The notes under the pieces were generated by a model. The model saw only the letters and a program-made list of their open reading frames with translations. It was not told the DNA's origin and did no database searches. From Bacteroidales bacterium (GTDB lineage Bacteria > Bacteroidota > Bacteroidia > Bacteroidales > UBA932): a stretch of DNA of 64,000 bases. Position 1 is the first letter of the stretch, and every line of letters begins with the position of its first letter. The DNA lies in contig JAKSJN010000007.1 of NCBI GenBank assembly GCA_024402135.1, positions 1-64,000 on the forward strand, written 5' to 3'. This document shows positions 14,301 to 22,496 of this stretch, one piece after another. The position numbers were made by a program, and so were the translations under genes.

Positions 14301-16899
14301 CACGATGATTACATTCTCGACCGACAAGAAGATCTATGAGGTCGGCGAAGAGGCAACCGTATATATCCCGGCCGCAGCTGAAGGCGGTCGAGCCCTTGTT
14401 TCACTCGAAGGTGCAGCAGGAGTCATCTCAAGTGCATGGGTCGAGACAGCCAGCGGCCGCGAGACACCGTACAGATTCAGAATCACAAAGGATATGGCTC
14501 CGAATTTCCATATCCATCTCACGCTTCTCCAGCCTCATGGCCAGACCGGGAACGACCTGCCTCTGCGCATGTATGGTGTACAGCCTGTGGAAGTGACCTC
14601 GAAGGAGTCCCACCTCAAGCCAGTGATCAGCATGCCAGACGCTGTCCGTCCTCTCGAACCGTTCACCATCAAGGTGAAAGAGTCCAATGGCAAGCCTATG
14701 ACATACACGCTGGCAATCGTCGACGAGGGTCTTCTTGACCTTACCGGCTTCAAGACGCCTGACCTCTGGGGTGCCATGAACCGCAGGCTTGCTCTTGGCG
14801 TCCGGACATGGGACATGTATGACGATGTCGCCGGAGCGTTCAGCGGACGATTCTCTCCTATGTACAGCATCGGAGGTGACGAAGCCGTAATCAAGGGCAG
14901 CCGCAAGGAAAGCCGCTTCAACCCTGTTGTAAAGGTGCTCGGCCCATTCACCGTCGAGAAGGGTGAACAGAGTCACAAGATCACCCTCCCTATGTATGTA
15001 GGCTCGGTCCGTGTCATGGTTGTGGCCGGACGTGACAGAGCGTATGGAAGCGCAGAGAAGGCTGTACCTGTTCGCACCCCTGTGATGGTGCTCCCTACCC
15101 TGCCGAGAAAGGTATCCGTGGGCGAGAGCTTCAAGCTTCCTGTCAACGTGTTTGTCATGGAAGAAAGTGTCCGCAAGGTCAATGTCAAAGTCAGCGTCGA
15201 AGGCCCTGTCAAGCTTACATCCGGGACATCACAGGAAATCAGTTTCAGCGGAAGCGGAGACTCGATGGCAGCCTTCGACCTCAGGGCGGCCGACAGCGAA
15301 GGCAAGGCGAAGGTGACCGTAACCGCAACAGGAGGAAACTATACCGCCAGGGAGACCGTCTATCTGGATGTCACTAATCCCAACCCGGTAATCATTAAGA
15401 CCGTCTCAGGATTCATCGAGGGCGGAAAGAGTATCACCTTGCCTTACACACCTGCTTCCGAAGGCGGCGTGGAGGCGATTATCGAGGCTGCAAGCTATCC
15501 GACCATCGACCTGGACGGCTGCTACAGCTTCATGGAGAACTATCCTCATCTGTGCGGCGAGCAGATCTGTGCCCGCGGAATCGCGTTTGTGGCGCTCCGC
15601 GATATGCTCTCGGACGAGAAGGCCGCAAAGGTCGATGCTCTCATCCCTGATATGCTCGGTAACCTGTACTCCCGTCAGCTTGGAAACGGCGGATTCGTGC
15701 TCTGGCAGGGTCAGAATGCCGCAGACCCTTGGGTGACTTCCATGGCAGGCCACTTCATGGCGCTTGCCGCAGCAAAGGGCTACAGCGTGAGCCAGAGTGT
15801 GCTCAACAGCTGGGCAGATTTCCAGCGCAAGGAGGCACGCAGCTATCGCAGAGTCGACTCTCAGTACGCGGACGGGTATGACATAGCCCAGGCTTACAGG
15901 CTTTATACCCTTGCCCTCTGTGGCAAGGCGGAGGACGCCGCAATGAACCGCATGCGCGAAGCTGCTTCTCTTACCGAGACAGCAAGATGGCTCCTTGCTT
16001 CGGCATATGCTTTCTCCGGCAAGAAACAGATTGCACAGACCATAGTCGGCGAAATCATGGATGCCGGCAGCAAGCCTGAAAGCGGTAGCGGAGTATGGGG
16101 CGTGACGTATGGCAGTCCAGCCCGCGACAAGGCGATAGCAGTCGAAGCTCTCGTCCTTGCCGAGCGCAGCGCACAGGCACTCACACTGTCACGTGAGCTT
16201 GCTGATGAGTTCCGCGGCAGCAGCTATTATACGACTCAGTCCACTGCGTTCGCGGCAGCTGCCGTAGCCAGACTTGCAGAGAAGATGGGCGACAACATCG
16301 TTTCCATCGAGCTCGGAGAGGGACGAAGAAAGGCTGTCGAAAGAAAGGGCCGCAGCTTTGTCAGCGCCAGCCTGGACCTCGACGAAAAGACTGTGGAAAT
16401 CAGGAACACTGCCGACAATGCCGTATACCTAAACGTCATCTCGAAACTCAGGCAGCCGGCCGGTCAGAAGGTTTTGGCCACACAGGAGGGAATCAGCATG
16501 AACGTAAGCTACCTTGGAACTGACGGCAAGGCAATAGATGTGCGGCAGATCGCTCAAGGCACAGACTTCAGCATCAATGTCAAGGTTTCCGGCCTCACAT
16601 CCGTGGAATCAGGCAAGAACATGGTGCTGACCATCCCTGTGGCATCAGGATGGGAAATATTCAATGACCGCCTGTATGGTACGGACAATCATTTGCCAGC
16701 CGATGCCGGCCACATCGATTACAGGGATGACTGCGTGAACATCTACTTCAGCCTGGCAAGCGGATCAGCCGCAGAATTCAGGATACGCGTCCGTGCTTCA
16801 TACCAGGGCGAATTCACCCTCCCTGCAATCTCATGCGAGGACATGTACCATCCGGAGATCCACGCAAACACCGAGTCTGGAATCACAGTCGTCAAGTAA
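11326..16899 (+). CDS. Alpha-2-macroglobulin family lipoprotein with thioester
   Basis: The 1857-residue protein starts with a lipoprotein signal (lipobox ending MAAGC) and continues as repeated macroglobulin beta domains with Ig-like N-terminal domains. A bait-like region is followed by 'LAIVDEGLLDLTGFKTPDLW', 'GPFTVEKGEQSHKITLPMYVG' and the thioester motif CGEQ at Cys1410 in 'YPHLCGEQICARG'. The thioester domain and receptor-like C-terminal domain complete it. Bacterial A2M traps attacking proteases by covalent capture in the periplasm. The next gene, 1 base away, encodes PBP1C, the same pairing as yfhM-pbpC of E. coli. This indicates a defence-and-repair unit for breached envelopes. Confidence 0.93.
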   Translation: MRNRLFRWMAISPVILITLFMAAGCSGSSSPKVIPDYTQYISAYTAGLIQDDSAIKLEFTSEIEGAEAGKDIPAGLFSISPRVSGKAIWTSGNSLEFVPDEGSLEHGKEYKVRVALDKVFDIRDKSLRTMEFSFMLAKRQARISITDMIITEAEPDMVDVAGEIEFNCRMRIDDVMKYTSWSLGTKTEGAGISISEESPYLFSFRTENIGRTDKENRFQISFKGPSRQFEHKAEDSISIPAKGVFEVVRSQIYLDNDQRIEVLFSDVIGSSAKEKGMFTIEGGSNEKVTISGNKATVWFDSGKAETLTLHVTETVKSASSQSLGTEYTKVFDAFSPVPAVELPFSGNILPDPSKLVIPFRAVNLRAVDVRVVKIYTDNILSFLQENDLDGSDNLRRSGRLVYSSQIRLDTDPSKDLARWQDFSLDLSGLFRQENGAIYRVRFLFNRDYYVGYQGDMSEGKKSKTQPSWAAGDTSSEFATDAYWDIAQPYAWEDSDIYNWKEYDWSETDDPSKPSFYMEGNRFPARNIMTSTLGIIAKRADSPELDIFVNDILSSKPVSDAKVQVYDYQLQSLGSGKTDRDGHVRISASGKPFIVTAEAGESKTYLRVNDGEENLLSRFDVGGERIQDGLKGFVYGERGVWRPGDTLHLTLVVEDPMKLFPAAHPATMEVYTALGQLHSRKVAANNTDGFYTFSVPTAETDPTGSWNAYFKVGGATFHKSLLIETVKPNRLKVNLKVPEVIDGMEAFNYSIESNWLTGPAASGLKYELEMTLRDGSALLAKKSGNLAGYTFRNPLSSFSTSEISVAKGTLDAAGKASGKADRSKAVYQAPGLLAASVVSRVFEEGGDESFSLTETIYSPYKVYVGVKAETDDYLETDKDHDFSVVTVDCNGKPVGNRALDYTIYKLDWSWWWESDASSLDSYVNGSSAKVHSHGTVKCGTSGAKIPFRIDYPEWGRYLIIVKDSQSGHTSGMTFLADWPEWRGRSSKSDPTAITMITFSTDKKIYEVGEEATVYIPAAAEGGRALVSLEGAAGVISSAWVETASGRETPYRFRITKDMAPNFHIHLTLLQPHGQTGNDLPLRMYGVQPVEVTSKESHLKPVISMPDAVRPLEPFTIKVKESNGKPMTYTLAIVDEGLLDLTGFKTPDLWGAMNRRLALGVRTWDMYDDVAGAFSGRFSPMYSIGGDEAVIKGSRKESRFNPVVKVLGPFTVEKGEQSHKITLPMYVGSVRVMVVAGRDRAYGSAEKAVPVRTPVMVLPTLPRKVSVGESFKLPVNVFVMEESVRKVNVKVSVEGPVKLTSGTSQEISFSGSGDSMAAFDLRAADSEGKAKVTVTATGGNYTARETVYLDVTNPNPVIIKTVSGFIEGGKSITLPYTPASEGGVEAIIEAASYPTIDLDGCYSFMENYPHLCGEQICARGIAFVALRDMLSDEKAAKVDALIPDMLGNLYSRQLGNGGFVLWQGQNAADPWVTSMAGHFMALAAAKGYSVSQSVLNSWADFQRKEARSYRRVDSQYADGYDIAQAYRLYTLALCGKAEDAAMNRMREAASLTETARWLLASAYAFSGKKQIAQTIVGEIMDAGSKPESGSGVWGVTYGSPARDKAIAVEALVLAERSAQALTLSRELADEFRGSSYYTTQSTAFAAAAVARLAEKMGDNIVSIELGEGRRKAVERKGRSFVSASLDLDEKTVEIRNTADNAVYLNVISKLRQPAGQKVLATQEGISMNVSYLGTDGKAIDVRQIAQGTDFSINVKVSGLTSVESGKNMVLTIPVASGWEIFNDRLYGTDNHLPADAGHIDYRDDCVNIYFSLASGSAAEFRIRVRASYQGEFTLPAISCEDMYHPEIHANTESGITVVK

Positions 16900-16900
16900 C

Positions 16901-19195
16901 ATGAAATGGACCCCGAGGCGTAGAACCGCCGCGATCATAGCCGGTGCCCTGTGCCTCGGGTACCTGTTCTGCCTGCCGCGTGATCTGTTCCGCGGGACAA
17001 GCTACTCGACCGTTGTCAATTCGGCCGAAGGCGAGCTGCTCGGGGCGCGTACGGCCGCTGACGGGCAATGGAGGTTTCCGCCAGCCGACACTATTCCGGA
17101 GAAATACAAGACATGTCTGATACAGTTCGAGGACAGCCATTTCCGCTGGCACCCAGGTGTCGATCCGATAGCCATGATACGTGCAGGATGGCAGAACATC
17201 AGCAGCGGTCGCGTCGTCAGCGGAGGCAGTACCATATCCATGCAGGTCATCCGCATGTCGCGCGGCAAGGACAGGACGATCTGGCAGAAAATGGTCGAGA
17301 TGGTGCTGGCGACCCGCCTTGAACTTCGATACTCAAAATCATCGATACTGGCACTCTATGCTTCACACGCTCCTTTCGGCGGAAACGTCGTCGGCATACG
17401 GGCCGCTTCCTGGCGATATTTCGGTCATCCGTGCGAGGAACTGTCCTGGTCCGAGGCCGCGACGCTGGCGGTATTGCCGAATTCTCCTTCCCTCATGCAC
17501 CCGGGAAAGAACCGCGACCTGCTGATGGAAAAGCGCAACCGTCTGCTTGGGAGGCTGCTTGAAAAGGGTGTGCTTGATACGCTGACGTACGAACTTTCCT
17601 GCGAGGAACCGCTTCCGGACAAACCTCTGCCACTGCCGGGTCTTGCGTACCACCTTGTGGAAAGAGCCCAGTACGACATGCCGGGACGCGAGATAAACTC
17701 CACCATAAGCTACGGGCTGCAACGATCCCTTGAGTCCATGACCGACAGGTGGCAACGTGAACTGTCAACCCAGGGTGTCAATGACCTGTGTGCGGTCGTC
17801 ATCGATGTCCATAGCGGAAAGACCGTCGCATATGTCGGGAACGCCTGTCTGGAAACGTCCAGATACGGTTCAAAAGTTGATATCGCCGGCTCTCCACGCA
17901 GCACCGGAAGTATCCTCAAGCCTCTTCTGTACGCCGCGGCCATACAGGAGGGAGAGATTCTGCCTCACACTATCCTGCCTGATGTTCCAGTGAATATCAA
18001 TGGTTTCTCACCCCAGAATTTCGACATGCAGTTCAGCGGCGCCGTTCCGGCAGACGAAGCGTTGGCAAGGTCACTGAACGTTCCTTTTGTCCAGCTGCTG
18101 CGTAACCACGGCGTGCCACGTTTCATGCAGGAACTGCAGAGACTGGGAATGTCAACCCTTGACCGCAGCGCCGACAATTACGGATTGTCACTGATTCTCG
18201 GCGGAGCGGAAGGAAAACTTGATGAGCTTACGGGGATTTACGCCTGTCTGGTCCGTTACTATCTTTACGGCGAGGACGAGGTCGATGCCTGCTGGCCGGT
18301 AGCCGCGACACTGCCATCAAATCCGCTGGAGGATAAGCTTGCCCTTGAATATACTTTCGATGCAATGAAAGAACTGACACGTCCGGACGGGGCGGACTGG
18401 AAGATGCTGTCATCCGCCCAAGCAGTAGCATGGAAGACAGGTACCAGCTTCGGCTACAGGGATGCGTGGTCAATAGGGGTCACTCCAGACTACGCGGTAG
18501 GAGTCTGGGCAGGAAATGCTGACGGCAGTCCGGCCGCAGGACTTACCGGTGCAAGGACCGCCGGCCATGTCATGTTCGACATCTTCAGCATGCTGCCGCG
18601 CGAGAGCAACGGATGGCCACAGGTGAACTGCGACGGCATCGAGGTGGAAATATGCCACCATAGCGGCATGCTGGCCGGGCAGTTCTGCGACCGGATCGAC
18701 ACACTTTATCTTCCCCGCACAGCTGTCAGGACTTCAGCCTGTCCATATCACCAGGCTGTACGAATCAGTGCGGACGGGCGCTATCGAACCGAGGGTCCCG
18801 CCCCCGGCTCGCACATGGAAAACCTGTTTCTACTTCCTCCTTCGATGGAATGGTTCTATCGCCAGAATCATCCGGAATACGTTCCGTTGCCGCCGCTCCC
18901 GCCCGGCAGCACCTCATCCGGCATGGTCAATCCGATGCAGTTCATCTACCCTGAGGCCGGATCTGTACTGTACCTTCCCGTCCAGCTGGACGGTACTCCA
19001 GGTGAGGCTGTATTCCATCTGGCTCATTCCGAGTCGGACGCGACGGTTTTCTGGTATCTCGACACATCCTACATGGGCAGTACAAAGGATGTCCATCAGT
19101 TTGCCATGCACCCGGATCCGGGCTTTCATAATGTCACAGCTACAGACAATTCAGGTAACAGCGTGTCTGTTTTTTTCTGTGTTTCCGAGCCCTGA
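16901..19195 (+). CDS. pbpC: Penicillin-binding protein 1C
   Basis: The 764-residue bifunctional peptidoglycan synthase has an N-terminal membrane anchor (about 8-25) and a GT51 domain with catalytic Glu77 in 'EDSHFRWHPGVD' and 'GGSTISMQ'. The transpeptidase domain has Ser337 in 'GSILKP', 'SLN' at 391 and 'KTGT' at 512. A C-terminal beta domain of the BiPBP_C type covers about 660-764. All catalytic motifs are intact. Start 16901 is chosen over an upstream in-frame Met because that one lies inside A2M and would hide the anchor. It is coupled to A2M, as in proteobacteria. Confidence 0.94.
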   Translation: MKWTPRRRTAAIIAGALCLGYLFCLPRDLFRGTSYSTVVNSAEGELLGARTAADGQWRFPPADTIPEKYKTCLIQFEDSHFRWHPGVDPIAMIRAGWQNISSGRVVSGGSTISMQVIRMSRGKDRTIWQKMVEMVLATRLELRYSKSSILALYASHAPFGGNVVGIRAASWRYFGHPCEELSWSEAATLAVLPNSPSLMHPGKNRDLLMEKRNRLLGRLLEKGVLDTLTYELSCEEPLPDKPLPLPGLAYHLVERAQYDMPGREINSTISYGLQRSLESMTDRWQRELSTQGVNDLCAVVIDVHSGKTVAYVGNACLETSRYGSKVDIAGSPRSTGSILKPLLYAAAIQEGEILPHTILPDVPVNINGFSPQNFDMQFSGAVPADEALARSLNVPFVQLLRNHGVPRFMQELQRLGMSTLDRSADNYGLSLILGGAEGKLDELTGIYACLVRYYLYGEDEVDACWPVAATLPSNPLEDKLALEYTFDAMKELTRPDGADWKMLSSAQAVAWKTGTSFGYRDAWSIGVTPDYAVGVWAGNADGSPAAGLTGARTAGHVMFDIFSMLPRESNGWPQVNCDGIEVEICHHSGMLAGQFCDRIDTLYLPRTAVRTSACPYHQAVRISADGRYRTEGPAPGSHMENLFLLPPSMEWFYRQNHPEYVPLPPLPPGSTSSGMVNPMQFIYPEAGSVLYLPVQLDGTPGEAVFHLAHSESDATVFWYLDTSYMGSTKDVHQFAMHPDPGFHNVTATDNSGNSVSVFFCVSEP

Positions 19196-19225
19196 AACCG
19201 ACCACACATTACATTTTTTTACCAC

Positions 19226-19260
19226 TTGATACGTTTTAATCCACGATTGATACGTTTTAA
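19226..19260 (+). promoter_or_regulatory. Direct repeat, likely activator site upstream of susC
   Basis: The 14-base sequence TTGATACGTTTTAA occurs twice, at 19226-19239 and 19247-19260, with start points 21 bases apart (two helical turns). It ends about 48 bases before the -7 element of the SusC gene. AraC-type DNA-binding domains, including those of Bacteroidota hybrid two-component regulators, bind direct half-sites phased this way. No such regulator is encoded nearby. Confidence 0.6.
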
Positions 19261-19307
19261 GTTATTAATTAATTTTAGAAACTATACGTAATCCATTTAT
19301 TTTTCAG

Positions 19308-19315
19308 TACTTTTG
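19308..19315 (+). promoter_or_regulatory. -7 element of the SusCD operon
   Basis: TACTTTTG matches TAnnTTTG; no TTTG is seen at the -33 position, as expected for an activator-dependent promoter. The leader to the SusC start codon is about 60 bases. Confidence 0.6.
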
Positions 19316-19383
19316 CCCATGGTGCCAGAGAAGGTACCCTTAATTACGAACTGACAAAATCTATAATACTAATTATTATCTCT

Positions 19384-22300
19384 ATGAAACGAATCATTCT
19401 TGGGATTCTCCTGACCATGATGGCGCTTACCGCGTTCGGTCAGTCGAGAGCCTTGACCGGAACGATCACGTCTGCCGTTGACGGTACCCCAGTTGTTGGA
19501 GCGACCGTACAGGACAAGACATCCGGCCAGTTCGCCATCTCGGATGTAGATGGTAATTTCACGATTTACGCATCAGAGAAGTCAGGATCACTCCTGATCA
19601 TGTGCCTGGGCTTCAGAGACTATACTCTCGCCCTCACCTCAGCCAAGGACTACAAGGTTGAGATGGAAGCCGACCTCATGATGCTGGACGAGACCATGGT
19701 CATCGCCTATGGTCAGGGAAAGAAGACCTCTTTCACCGGTTCCGCTACTGTCGTGAAGAAAGAAGAACTTGAAAAGATCTCTACTTCAAACGTCTCTCAG
19801 GCTCTCCAGGGTCTCAGCGCCGGTGTACAGGTCATCAACAACTCAGGTCAGCCTGGTTCTTCAGGATCGATCACCATCCGCGGTATCGGTTCAATGAACG
19901 CATCAAGCAGCCCTCTTTATGTTGTCGATGGTGTAGCATATACAGGAAACATCAACTCTATCGCTCCTTCCGACATCGAGTCGATGACCGTCCTCAAGGA
20001 TGCATCCGCTACCGCTCTTTACGGTTCACGTGCTGCCAACGGTGTCATCGTGATCACCACCAAGAAGGGTCAGAGCGAGGATGGCAAGGTAAACTTCCGC
20101 TCAAGCATCGGTTTCTCTTCACTCGCAGTTGCACTCCCTCGCCAGCTCTCTCCATCCGAGTACGCAGAAGGCACATGGCGTGCGCTCTACAACCAGAACA
20201 TCGACGCCGGCTACCCTATAGCTGACGCAGGTGCTCTCGCAGCAGCGACTGTCGGCAACGAGTTCAAGGTTCATCCTTTCCCATCGGCAAACATCGTTGA
20301 CCCTTCTACCGGAAAGCCTCTCTATGGCGACAAGGACCTCCTTTATTATGGAGATTGGAGAGGAGAGACCCTCCAGTCACGTCCACGTCAGGAGTACAAC
20401 ATCGACCTCAGCGGAAAGTCAGGCAACACCAGCTACTTCTTCTCAACAGGTTATCTTGATGACAAGGGTATCTTCACAACCCAGCAGTTCAACCGTATCT
20501 CTGCACGTGCAAACGTAACCACCAAGATCAAGGACTGGCTCGAGTTCGGTACCAACACTTCATTCGCACACAGCCTTACCGACTCTCCTGCAGGTGACTC
20601 TGTCGTATGGTTCCTCCGTACCATGCCTTCTATCTTCAGCATCTACCAGTACGATCCTGTAACAGGTTCATACAAGAAGGACGCAAAGGGCAACTACCTG
20701 TATGACTACGGTTCAGACCGCTCAGGCTGGGCAGGCTGGAACGTTCTCGCAGACGCTGCATACAACTCATACAAGACCTACAACGACCAGATCTCTACCC
20801 GTGACTACATCGACATAAGATTCATGCCGGGTCTCACCTTCCGCAGCACCGTATCCCTCGACTACTATATTTCAAAGTACGATGGTTATTCAAGTGCTGA
20901 GTATGGTTCATCAGCAGGTATCGGCGGTTCAGCAAGCAAGAACTTCAGCCGCAACGTATCCACCACCTGGACCAACCTCCTCACCTTCAACCGTCAGTTC
21001 GGCGCACACAACATCGGCGTACTCCTCGGAGAGGAAAGCTTCTCACGCGACTATGCAAACCTTTCAGCATCTCGTAAGGGATTCCCATTCGCCGGCCTTA
21101 CCGAACTCTACTCAGCTGCCAATCCTGACAGCTCTTCATCATACTCAGACTACTACAGACTCCTTTCATTCTTCAGCCGTCTCGAGTATGACTACAACGA
21201 CAAGTACTACATCTCAGGTTCCCTCCGTACCGACGGTACCTCTAGATTCTCTCCTTCTGCACGTTGGGGTTACTTCTGGTCACTCGGTGCTTCATGGCGT
21301 ATCAACAACGAGGACTTCCTCAGCAGCGCCAAGTGGATCGACAACCTCAAGCTCAAGGCTTCATATGGTGCCGTAGGTAACGACAACCTCAACTCTTGGT
21401 ATTGCTACCAGGGTCTCTACGCTACAGGCTACAACGATATGAGCAACTCTGGTGTCGTAATCTCACGTCTTCCTAACGAGACCCTTAAGTGGGAGACCAA
21501 CCTCCAGCTCAACGTCGGTGTCGACTTCGCACTCTTCAGAAGACTCACCGGTAGCTTCGAGTACTTCGACAGAAAGTCTAAGGACCTCCTCTTCTCAATG
21601 CCTATGGCTCCTTCTACCGGTTTCAGCGGAATCGACCGCAACATCGGTGACGTGAAGAACTACGGTGTAGAGTTCAACCTCGACTATGCTGTCGTAAACA
21701 ACGACAACTTCCAGTGGAACATGAACCTCAACGCAACCCACTACGAGAACGTCATCACCTCGCTTCCACAGGCTGAGATGACCTCAGGCGTATTCAAGTG
21801 GAGAGAGGGCCAGAGCCGCTACAACTTCTGGGGCTCAAAATATGCCGGTGTCAACCCGCTCAACGGTAACGACCAGTTCTACATGAACGTATACGGAACC
21901 AACTCGGCAGGCGAGAGAGTCATCGTTGACCGCGTAATCACCGAGAACACATCAGACGTTACCAGCGACGACCAGAAGCAGTATCTCGGAAGCTCACTTC
22001 CTGATGTATTCGGTGGTTACACCAATACCTTCAAGTTCTACGGTGTTGACTTCTCTGTAATGCTTTACTATTCTCTCGGCGGTCTCCTCTACGATACCGA
22101 CTACTCACAGATGGTAGCTTACAGAACCGGTTTCGGTCTCCATCCAGACGCTCTTACAGACACCTGGACTCCAGACAACACCAGCGCAAAGCTCCCACGC
22201 CTCAACAAGAACGCACAGGAGACCTTCTGCGACAAGTATCTCTATGACAACAGCTTCCTTCGTCTCAGAAACGTAACCCTCGGTTACTCTCTTCCTAAGT

Positions 22301-22479
22301 CTCTCCTCAAGAAGGCCAACATCGACCAGCTTCGCGTCTATGTACAGGGTGACAACCTCATGACCTTCGGTTCAGCTGCAAAGCGCGGCACCGATCCTGA
22401 GCAGAGCATTTCAGGTACTACCAGCAACAGATTCCCTACAACCAAGAACGTCACATTCGGCGTACAGGTATCATTCTAA
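19384..22479 (+). CDS. SusC/RagA-type TonB-dependent outer-membrane transporter
   Basis: The 1031-residue protein has a signal peptide and a carboxypeptidase-regulatory-like domain (about 22-95, 'GTITSAVDGTPVVGATV'). The TonB box/linker region is 'MVIAYGQGKKTSFTGS'. The plug follows with 'SNVSQALQGLSAGVQVI', 'GIGSMNASSSPLYVVDG' and 'LKDASATALYGSRAANGVI'. The rest is a beta barrel ending in Phe. It imports large nutrients with the SusD-like lid encoded 17 bases downstream. Its length is typical. The codons are strongly biased, fitting high expression. The substrate cannot be read from sequence, and there are no glycoside hydrolases in the same transcript. Confidence 0.96.
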   Translation: MKRIILGILLTMMALTAFGQSRALTGTITSAVDGTPVVGATVQDKTSGQFAISDVDGNFTIYASEKSGSLLIMCLGFRDYTLALTSAKDYKVEMEADLMMLDETMVIAYGQGKKTSFTGSATVVKKEELEKISTSNVSQALQGLSAGVQVINNSGQPGSSGSITIRGIGSMNASSSPLYVVDGVAYTGNINSIAPSDIESMTVLKDASATALYGSRAANGVIVITTKKGQSEDGKVNFRSSIGFSSLAVALPRQLSPSEYAEGTWRALYNQNIDAGYPIADAGALAAATVGNEFKVHPFPSANIVDPSTGKPLYGDKDLLYYGDWRGETLQSRPRQEYNIDLSGKSGNTSYFFSTGYLDDKGIFTTQQFNRISARANVTTKIKDWLEFGTNTSFAHSLTDSPAGDSVVWFLRTMPSIFSIYQYDPVTGSYKKDAKGNYLYDYGSDRSGWAGWNVLADAAYNSYKTYNDQISTRDYIDIRFMPGLTFRSTVSLDYYISKYDGYSSAEYGSSAGIGGSASKNFSRNVSTTWTNLLTFNRQFGAHNIGVLLGEESFSRDYANLSASRKGFPFAGLTELYSAANPDSSSSYSDYYRLLSFFSRLEYDYNDKYYISGSLRTDGTSRFSPSARWGYFWSLGASWRINNEDFLSSAKWIDNLKLKASYGAVGNDNLNSWYCYQGLYATGYNDMSNSGVVISRLPNETLKWETNLQLNVGVDFALFRRLTGSFEYFDRKSKDLLFSMPMAPSTGFSGIDRNIGDVKNYGVEFNLDYAVVNNDNFQWNMNLNATHYENVITSLPQAEMTSGVFKWREGQSRYNFWGSKYAGVNPLNGNDQFYMNVYGTNSAGERVIVDRVITENTSDVTSDDQKQYLGSSLPDVFGGYTNTFKFYGVDFSVMLYYSLGGLLYDTDYSQMVAYRTGFGLHPDALTDTWTPDNTSAKLPRLNKNAQETFCDKYLYDNSFLRLRNVTLGYSLPKSLLKKANIDQLRVYVQGDNLMTFGSAAKRGTDPEQSISGTTSNRFPTTKNVTFGVQVSF

Positions 22480-22496
22480 TAATAGGAGATCAGACA

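Noticed and set aside
16793-16900. Upstream extension of pbpC by 36 codons
   Set aside because: It overlaps the end of A2M, and the extra residues look like out-of-frame translation; the membrane anchor follows the ATG at 16901.
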